Below, piece by piece: positions 44,467 through 48,331 of a stretch of 48,331 nt of DNA. Origin of the DNA: an uncultured Roseiflexus sp. (GTDB lineage Bacteria; Chloroflexota; Chloroflexia; Chloroflexales; Roseiflexaceae). The stretch is taken from positions 1 to 48,331 of the forward strand of contig CALGYB010000146.1 in the NCBI GenBank assembly GCA_937935075.1, read 5' to 3'. Position numbers and translations under genes: made by a program. The notes beneath the pieces were generated by a model that did no database searches, had not been told where the DNA came from, and saw only the letters and a program-made list of their open reading frames with translations. Every line of letters starts with the position of its first letter. Positions within the stretch are counted from its first letter, which is position 1.

Positions 44467-44764
44467 ATGCGCTTCCGTTTCGCCGATAGAAAGCTCCAGG
44501 CGCTCTCCACTGATAGGACGGGGTGCTGAGCAGTACGAGCAGAGCGTGGTTAAGGGCTTCTTTCGCGTCATGGCTGTTATCCGGAATGCACCCGATACAC
44601 GCGATTTTTACAGCTTAAAGTCGCCGCACTACGAAAAACTGAGTGGCGATCGCGCTGGTCAGCATTCGTTTCGGCTCAACAGGCAATGGCGCCTGATCGT
44701 TCGGATCGAGCACAGTAACGAAGATCCGGAAGTTGTCATCGTCGAGATAGTAGATTACCATTAG
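44467..44764 (+). pseudogene. higB: HigB-type toxin gene with a +1 frameshift
   Basis: Frame one reads MRFRFADRKLQALSTDRTG from ATG 44467 and stops at TGA 44527. In the next frame, from GGT 44522, the protein continues GAEQYEQSVVKGFFRVM...NAPDTRDFYSLKSPHYEKLSGDRAGQHSFRLNRQWRLIV...EIVDYH, which matches the RelE/HigB toxin core and C-terminus. One extra G in the GGGG run at 44520-44523 explains the break; without it the toxin is about 98 residues. Internal starts (GTG about 44549, ATG 44570) could yield a truncated protein lacking the first strand. It may be a mutation, a sequencing error or programmed frameshifting. The antitoxin follows 20 bases later. Confidence 0.75.
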
Positions 44765-44784
44765 AACACGGGAAGAGGCGCTGC

Positions 44785-45879
44785 ATGGATAACGTATATC
44801 CAGCCTGTGCAGTAGCGCCAGGCGAGATCATCAAAATGGAGCTTGAGGAGCGGGGTTGGTCGCAGCGCGACCTCGCCGAGATCATGGGTCGTCCGCCTCA
44901 GGCGATCAGCGAGATTATCCGCGGTGTTAAACAGATTACCCCGGAAACGGCGCTGGAACTGGCGCAGGCATTCGGCGCCTCAGCCGAGATCTGGACGAAC
45001 CTGGAAGCGAGCTACCGCCTTGATCTCGCCCGCCAGCGTGGTGGAAATGGCGGTTCCGAGATTGCAACGCGCAGCAGGCTCTACAGCATGCTCCCGATCG
45101 CTGACATGATCCGCCGGGGCTGGCTGTGCGCGACCGGTGTCGCTGAGGATCTGGAGCGCGATGTTTGCCGCCTGCTGGGTGGCAACCCGGAAGCGATGAT
45201 TGAGGCGGTCAGCCTGCGTCATAGCGTTGCACGTGGTCCTGAGCGCGGCGCTCAGGTCGCCTGGGTATGCCGGGTGCGCCAGCTCGCACTTGAACAGAAG
45301 GTTCCACCTTTCAGTCGCGCAGACCTGATCAAGGCGATTCCGGAGATCCGCCAGCTTGCGACAACACCAGAGCAGGTGGAGGAGGTTCCGCCGCTGCTCC
45401 AGTCGCTTGGCGTGCGCTTCATCATTGTGCCGCCGCTGCCAAAGACTTACATCGATGGCGTGCTCTGCGACGCCGACAGTACGCCGATCATCGGGTTGAC
45501 CCTGCGCTATGACCGGATTGACTCGTTCTGGTTTACCCTGATGCACGAGCTGGCTCATCTGGTGATGGGGCATTGCGCGCTGCATCTCGATAACTTTGAG
45601 GATGAGGAACAGCGCCGCGATGAGCAAGAGCAGGAAGCGAACCGGCAGGCGCGAGCATGGTTGATTGACCAGAATGCGTTCGAGTCCTGGGTTGCCCGCA
45701 CCAGGCCCTACTTCTCACGCAGGGCGATCGAGCGCTTCGCTGCTGACCAGCAGATCCATCCGGGCATCCTTCTTGGGCAGTTGATGTTTGACGGGACTGT
45801 GAGTTACAAGCATCTGCGCACCTTACTGCGTAAGGTCAGCCCATATCTGCGGAAATGGACCGATTCGAGCGGGCGTTGA
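44785..45879 (+). CDS. HigA-like antitoxin fused to an ImmA/IrrE metallopeptidase
   Basis: A 364-residue protein. Residues about 10-75 are an XRE-type helix-turn-helix of the HigA family (GEIIKMELEERGWSQRDLAEIMG, AISEIIRG). The C-terminal half (about 190-310) has the zinc peptidase motif HELAHLVMGH (HExxH at about 254-258), the COG2856/ImmA-IrrE signature, with EQEANRQAR downstream supplying a further glutamate. In ImmA systems the peptidase cleaves a repressor; here it is fused to the DNA-binding antitoxin. It follows the broken toxin gene in the same operon. Confidence 0.88.
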   Translation: MDNVYPACAVAPGEIIKMELEERGWSQRDLAEIMGRPPQAISEIIRGVKQITPETALELAQAFGASAEIWTNLEASYRLDLARQRGGNGGSEIATRSRLYSMLPIADMIRRGWLCATGVAEDLERDVCRLLGGNPEAMIEAVSLRHSVARGPERGAQVAWVCRVRQLALEQKVPPFSRADLIKAIPEIRQLATTPEQVEEVPPLLQSLGVRFIIVPPLPKTYIDGVLCDADSTPIIGLTLRYDRIDSFWFTLMHELAHLVMGHCALHLDNFEDEEQRRDEQEQEANRQARAWLIDQNAFESWVARTRPYFSRRAIERFAADQQIHPGILLGQLMFDGTVSYKHLRTLLRKVSPYLRKWTDSSGR

Positions 45880-45897
45880 CCTGCGAAGGAAACACGA

Positions 45898-45937
45898 AGC
45901 CCGCCCTGACGTTGGCGGCGGCAGACAGGACGGGCTT
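45898..45937. terminator. Bidirectional hairpin between the antitoxin-peptidase gene and tmRNA
   Basis: AGCCCGCCCTG (45898-45908) pairs with CAGGACGGGCT (45926-45936). It lies 3' of both convergent genes. T-tracts are weak on both sides (TTTCG in plus, TTCGTGTTTCC in minus). Confidence 0.6.
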
Positions 45938-45943
45938 TCGTAG

Positions 45944-46311
45944 TGGTGGAGATGGGGGGAGTCGAACCCCCGTCCAGAAAAGTTAGACTCAGGCGTCTAC
46001 AAGCTTAGTCCGTCGTTTGCTGTCGCTCGCAGTCGCACGACGAACAGAGCGACTTTTGAGCCATCCCGCTTATCTTAGCCCGGCGCCGCAGGCGTTCGCC
46101 GGGAGCGCCCCGACTTGCTGACGCTCGAACTTACTCCATCGGGGTGAGAGCAAGGGAGCGGGCTGCTGTTTTGTTAGGCAGCCAGAGCCATCGCCGGCTT
46201 GAAGGCGACGACTTTGTTGTTGTTGGCAGTTATGCCGTTGCCCCTTTAACGAGACTGGGCGGCTCGGCTTGCAACCTGAGACATCCTTCCCTGTCGAGAC
46301 CAGTCATCCCC
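45944..46311 (-). ncRNA. ssrA: tmRNA
   Basis: A 368-base transfer-messenger RNA that rescues stalled ribosomes and tags their products. The 5' end GGGGATGACTGGTCTCGACAG and the 3' end, with GGGGGTTCGACTCCCCCCAT then CTCCACCA, form the tRNA-like domain; 5' GGGGATG pairs with CATCTCC near the 3' end, and CCA is encoded. The tag frame runs from the resume codon GCC (46225-46227) to TAA (46174-46176) and encodes ANNNKVVAFKPAMALAA, ending in the ALAA-type degron recognised by ClpXP. The genes for the flanking proteins end or lie clear of it. Confidence 0.96.
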
Positions 46312-46323
46312 AAGCGCATCCAT

Positions 46324-46352
46324 ATTATAACAAATGGGGAGAGGAGTGTAAA
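46324..46352 (-). promoter_or_regulatory. Promoter of tmRNA
   Basis: On the minus strand TTTACA (46347-46352), 17-base spacer, TATAAT (46324-46329). The RNA 5' end at 46311 is 12 bases beyond the -10 box, which is close to ideal. Confidence 0.8.
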
Positions 46353-46382
46353 GAGGCTCAGAAGGCATCACCATCAAGCCAG

Positions 46383-48320
46383 CTACTGTGCGTCGAGCAC
46401 AAAAGCAAGAAGTTCAGCGGAGGGTGATGGGACGAAATGGAAACGCACCTGCAGATCTGCCTGGGCTTTCACCAGATCACCAATCTCGTCCGGTGGTAGT
46501 GTGTCCTCATCGACCACATCAACCTCGCCTCTACGCAAGGCTTCAACCGCCTGCTTCGGGGCGAGAAATCGCACAATGATCCTGGGGGTCGCAGGAAATC
46601 CCTTGAAATAGTATGGATTAGCAGTAAACACAATCTCCCTGCCAGGCTCCCAAGAACTGACGACATATGGACCAATGCCGAGGGGTTGCTGATGCACTTC
46701 CGGAAGCCAGTTCCAGTACGGAAGCGGCACATCAGCCAGTCGTTGTCCATTGCTGAGAGTCTGATGGGATGGCTGACGCCCAATCGGTGGGAGGAAATAC
46801 GGATGTTCCGTAGAGTCAGGTTTTGTTTGCCCAAGATAGCCCGGTTTCCAGGTTACCACATACGCGGTATCGCTCGCAAAGTCCACGTCGTGCATCTTCT
46901 CGCAGGGCAGCCGCAAAGTCTCAGCAACAGTGTCCAGACTGCACTGGATTCGATAGGAGAGTGCATAGTCAGATCGAGACACTGGGGCGCCATCCGACCA
47001 CCTCAGCCCTTCCACAAATTCATACCTTACAATCAGTTGGCTCATATCCACGATACCGCCACGATATGTGATCTCATTTCCCTGAGCATCAATGATGCGA
47101 ACACCCGCCTGGAGTTCAACCGCATTGCCGTTCGCGTCCACAATGTGTTCCCCCTCGCCGACTCGTACCACATTGATCTGGATCATGCCATTCTCAATGG
47201 AGGGAATCTGTTTGAGCGTGATTGGCTGGGTATCGTAGCCCAGGCTGGTGGTATCGACCCCGAACGCCAGCGCGCCAATCAGCCGGGTGATATACGAGTC
47301 GTCTGTCAATACGGAAAGGGAAGTCGGCTCCGACCGCTGGGCGATCACGATAGTATCCTTTCCAGGAATGACCCACTGGGCTATGTTCCATGTATACAAC
47401 ATCTCATTTGGAGATGGATTAAAGTTCTGCAGCGCAGTGTTACTGGCATACACAAGGACATGGCTGAAAAGCGGCAGGCTTGGGAGATCGCGGGTGTATT
47501 CTTTCTGCATGATGCGATAGGCGGTTCGCCGGGTTTCCCGTCTGCTGCGGACGCCGGTGACAAGGCGGATGGCCTCATTGACCCGCAGGTTGCACCAGCC
47601 TGTGAAGTTGTCGCCCTGCCAGTTATTTTCTGGCGAAGGGATCTGGTCGCACTCGAAGAATGTGAGCCTGTTGGAATCGGTTGGACTGAGCCAGGTATGC
47701 GCAACCAACTCGAAATCACGGCGCTTGAGAGCCTCCTCAGAGCGCCAGTCGCCTGGAATGTGCCGGTGCTCTATGAGCAGCCCGCAGTTCTTCATTTGCT
47801 CCTTGAAGATGGCGATCCAGGCTGTGCGAAAATCGGCTTCGCTGGCGGTTAGGGTGAGGCGCATTGTTTGGCCCTTCGCGTTGGTGCGATAGGCAGCGCC
47901 CGCAATGAGCCTCCAACCAGCCTCTTCGAACAAAGCCCTGCCCCTTACCGGGTCGAAGGTGTAACTTGTCAGACCTGAGGCATCGTGGGGATAGGCCCGG
48001 TACCCCACAGGAACAAACGACGTCATCTCAAAGGGACTTGTGTCTTCGAGCCAGGGATACACCGCATGGATCAACTCTGCTCGATTGAGGCAGTGAGCGA
48101 TCCCTTGCCGGACGCGCAGGTCGCCTGTAATGGGATGAGGCGCAGCTGAGGCGGAAGAAGGGTGCGGTACAGGCAGACTCTCTGTTGGCGATAGCGATGA
48201 TCTGCTCAACAGGACGATTGTTGCAACGACTATCAGACCGATGAGAAGCGAACCCGTCAGTCTGACTGTTCTTTGCTGACGAGATTTGTTCCTGAACGGG
48301 CTTCGACTCTGATTGGCCAT
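46383..48320 (-). CDS. Family 5 solute-binding protein with swapped halves (apparent circular permutation)
   Basis: A 645-residue protein with one N-terminal membrane helix (about 21-38) and a Ser/Pro tether. Residues about 67-318 start with DLRVRQGIAHCLNRAEL, which in SBP_bac_5 proteins normally lies mid-chain, and run to the usual C-terminal part. Residues about 319-645 start with DTIVIAQRSEPTSL, the normal N-terminal strand, and continue through VRYEFVEGLRWSDGAPVSRSDYALSY and GPYVVSSWEPGREIVFTANPYY to SPSAELLAFVLDAQ, exactly where DLRVRQ would normally follow. The fold would be complete but permuted. Family 5 proteins bind peptides or nickel for ABC import; no transporter genes are next to it here. 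Confidence 0.8.
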   Translation of the reverse strand: MANQSRSPFRNKSRQQRTVRLTGSLLIGLIVVATIVLLSRSSLSPTESLPVPHPSSASAAPHPITGDLRVRQGIAHCLNRAELIHAVYPWLEDTSPFEMTSFVPVGYRAYPHDASGLTSYTFDPVRGRALFEEAGWRLIAGAAYRTNAKGQTMRLTLTASEADFRTAWIAIFKEQMKNCGLLIEHRHIPGDWRSEEALKRRDFELVAHTWLSPTDSNRLTFFECDQIPSPENNWQGDNFTGWCNLRVNEAIRLVTGVRSRRETRRTAYRIMQKEYTRDLPSLPLFSHVLVYASNTALQNFNPSPNEMLYTWNIAQWVIPGKDTIVIAQRSEPTSLSVLTDDSYITRLIGALAFGVDTTSLGYDTQPITLKQIPSIENGMIQINVVRVGEGEHIVDANGNAVELQAGVRIIDAQGNEITYRGGIVDMSQLIVRYEFVEGLRWSDGAPVSRSDYALSYRIQCSLDTVAETLRLPCEKMHDVDFASDTAYVVTWKPGYLGQTKPDSTEHPYFLPPIGRQPSHQTLSNGQRLADVPLPYWNWLPEVHQQPLGIGPYVVSSWEPGREIVFTANPYYFKGFPATPRIIVRFLAPKQAVEALRRGEVDVVDEDTLPPDEIGDLVKAQADLQVRFHFVPSPSAELLAFVLDAQ

Positions 48321-48331
48321 ACCGTCACTCA

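Noticed and set aside
46144-46611. Plus-strand frame of 155 codons over tmRNA
   Set aside because: It runs antisense to tmRNA and to the solute-binding protein, with no homology.

Overview
The window reads as chromosome of a filamentous anoxygenic phototroph of the Chloroflexota, most probably a Roseiflexus. The main reasons are a complete-looking alternative complex III operon (actABCDEF), DUF4058 and Uma2 family proteins, an Aap-type ABC transporter with Chloroflexota-style lipoprotein, GC-rich codon use, and many small dispersed palindromic repeats. This assignment comes from gene content and remembered family knowledge, not from a database search.

Layout. 1-8107 is a translation block: a divergent DUF4058 gene, then infC-rpmI-rplT-SpoU methyltransferase, a phenylalanine T-box leader with attenuator, pheS, an intervening DUF2142-like membrane protein, and pheT. 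infC appears to start at ATT with a strong promoter lying inside its apparent 5' extension. 8108-8808 is gene-poor and full of GC-rich repeats, followed by a Uma2-type nuclease with a coiled-coil tail. 9769-17626 is an accessory minus-strand block: an HTH protein with a STAND-like region lacking a P-loop, a CHAT protease, a double-amidase-domain protein with three internal repeats, and a second CHAT protease, with tRNA-Asn on the other strand. This block is the best candidate for an undescribed regulated-proteolysis or conflict system.

17796-25442 holds an alpha/beta hydrolase, gamma-glutamyltransferase, a small membrane-protein gene split by a MITE-like element, a gamma-carbonic-anhydrase-like protein, a DUF4870-like protein and a MoxR/VWA pair. 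25681-30053 is an amino-acid ABC transporter operon (aapJQMP type). 30133-33301 holds a small Mrr-like remnant, heme A synthase, an ABA4-like protein and arginase. 33882-41564 is the alternative complex III operon, which oxidises quinol and reduces periplasmic electron carriers in place of cytochrome bc1; heme A synthase nearby fits an aerobic respiratory branch.

41902-48320 holds a penicillin-acylase family enzyme, a HigB-type toxin gene with a frameshift next to a HigA-like antitoxin fused to an ImmA/IrrE metallopeptidase, tmRNA on the minus strand, and a family 5 solute-binding protein whose two halves are in swapped order (apparent circular permutation). Two copies of a 123-135 bp inverted-repeat element with target-site duplications, a purine-rich minisatellite and several other palindromic repeats are scattered through the window.
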